Source of the DNA: Porpolomopsis calyptriformis
Lineage: Eukaryota > Basidiomycota > Agaricomycetes > Agaricales > Hygrophoraceae
Reading direction: 5' to 3'
Length of the DNA stretch: 64,000 nucleotides
Assembly (NCBI GenBank): GCA_951640195.1
Contig: OX621172.1
Location: 1,364,001 to 1,428,000 of the forward strand
Shown: positions 63,798-64,000 of the stretch, piece after piece
How positions within the stretch are numbered: position 1 is the stretch's first letter
How the letters are laid out: every line of letters starts with the position of its first letter
Made by a program: the position numbers and the translations under genes
The notes under the pieces: generated by a model
What the model was told of the DNA's origin: nothing
What the model saw: only the letters and a program-made list of their open reading frames with translations
Databases searched by the model: none

Positions 63798-64000
63798 CAG
63801 GGTAACCAACAAAGATGCACTTCCTAGAATGAGGTTGGAGTGCTTTCCTTTTCTCTTGGTGCACTAGCACATAGGTAAGGCAGCCAAAGATATGGAAGTA
63901 AGAGATGTCTGGTTTCTTCCCTTTCCAGTGGAAATATGGAGTGTCTCTATTCAAAGCAGAAGTGGGTGTCCTGTTCCTAGTATGCACATAGGTAGAGACA
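63798..64000 (-). pseudogene. Copia integrase C-terminal part, runs out of window
   Basis: The reading TRNRTPTSALNRDTPYFHW, KGKKPDISYFHIFGCLTYVL, KRKALQPHSRKCIFVGYPDG is the usual end of the copia integrase core and the following GKKPxxSxxRxFGC block. The frame is open through the window end, so the catalytic core lies beyond 64000. Confidence 0.85.

Larger units (their letters stand above)
45860..64000 (-). mobile_element. Ty1/copia element, 3' three quarters, carrying three insertions
   Basis: This is a minus-strand copia element inserted into element C. Its own parts in the window are the 3' LTR and polypurine tract (45860-46121), RNase H (46135-46428 and 53723 onward), RT (53723-54586 and 62461-63187) and the integrase end (63798-64000). 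It was later entered by B, D and a solo LTR. Its 5' LTR, gag and protease lie beyond the window. Confidence 0.88.

Overview
The window looks like fungal nuclear DNA, most likely from an Agaricomycete (basidiomycete). Three things point that way: a host gene with six 52-60 nt introns, chromodomain Ty3/gypsy elements, and a gag type (zinc knuckle followed by an 'EFIRAGKC' block) that I know from mushroom genomes. Nearly everything else is transposable-element DNA inserted into older transposable-element DNA. The only gene that reads as an intact host gene is a minus-strand Vnx1-type vacuolar cation/H+ exchanger at 10248-13896. My model for it has seven exons and stays in frame for 1106 codons.

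Left part (1-10.2 kb): an old minus-strand Ty3 element F (7381-8995) was entered by plus-strand element E (3200-7380). E was then entered by minus-strand Ty3 element G (732-3199) and by a nest of short LTR-like elements whose ends read TGAT...ATCA (4233-5803). Middle (10.2-38.5 kb): the exchanger gene; a broken pogo-type transposase; diverged noncoding repeats; an unrecognised intron-bearing gene cut in two by the complete Ty3 element A (18234-25616, target duplication GCTAT); a decayed autonomous Helitron (about 27.5-33.3 kb); and AT-rich DNA with short LTR-like and SINE-like repeats. Right part (38.5-64 kb): a decayed Ty3 element C was entered by a minus-strand Ty1/copia element. The copia element was entered in turn by Ty3 element B (46429-53717, TSD TCTTG), Ty3 element D (54592-62455, TSD AAAGC) and a solo copia LTR.

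A, B and C share one layout: a small ORF0, gag, then a PR-RT-RNaseH-IN-chromodomain pol that starts a few bases after the gag stop. D and E belong to a second family with an extra coiled-coil ORF between pol and the 3' LTR. In A, B, C and D the sequence next to the 5' LTR is complementary to a segment about 30 nt downstream of a TATA-like box inside the LTR. This is the signature of Tf1/sushi-type self-priming rather than tRNA priming. Several unrelated LTR families also carry sense-strand CTTATC (GATA-factor-type) arrays in U3.

Decay is dominated by C-to-T/G-to-A changes. The two LTRs of A differ only at CpG sites, and those of B almost only at CpG. All five stops that break B are TGA at arginine positions, and several catalytic residues in E, C, the copia element and the Helitron are lost through single transitions. 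This suggests cytosine methylation (or RIP-like) inactivation of elements that inserted recently.
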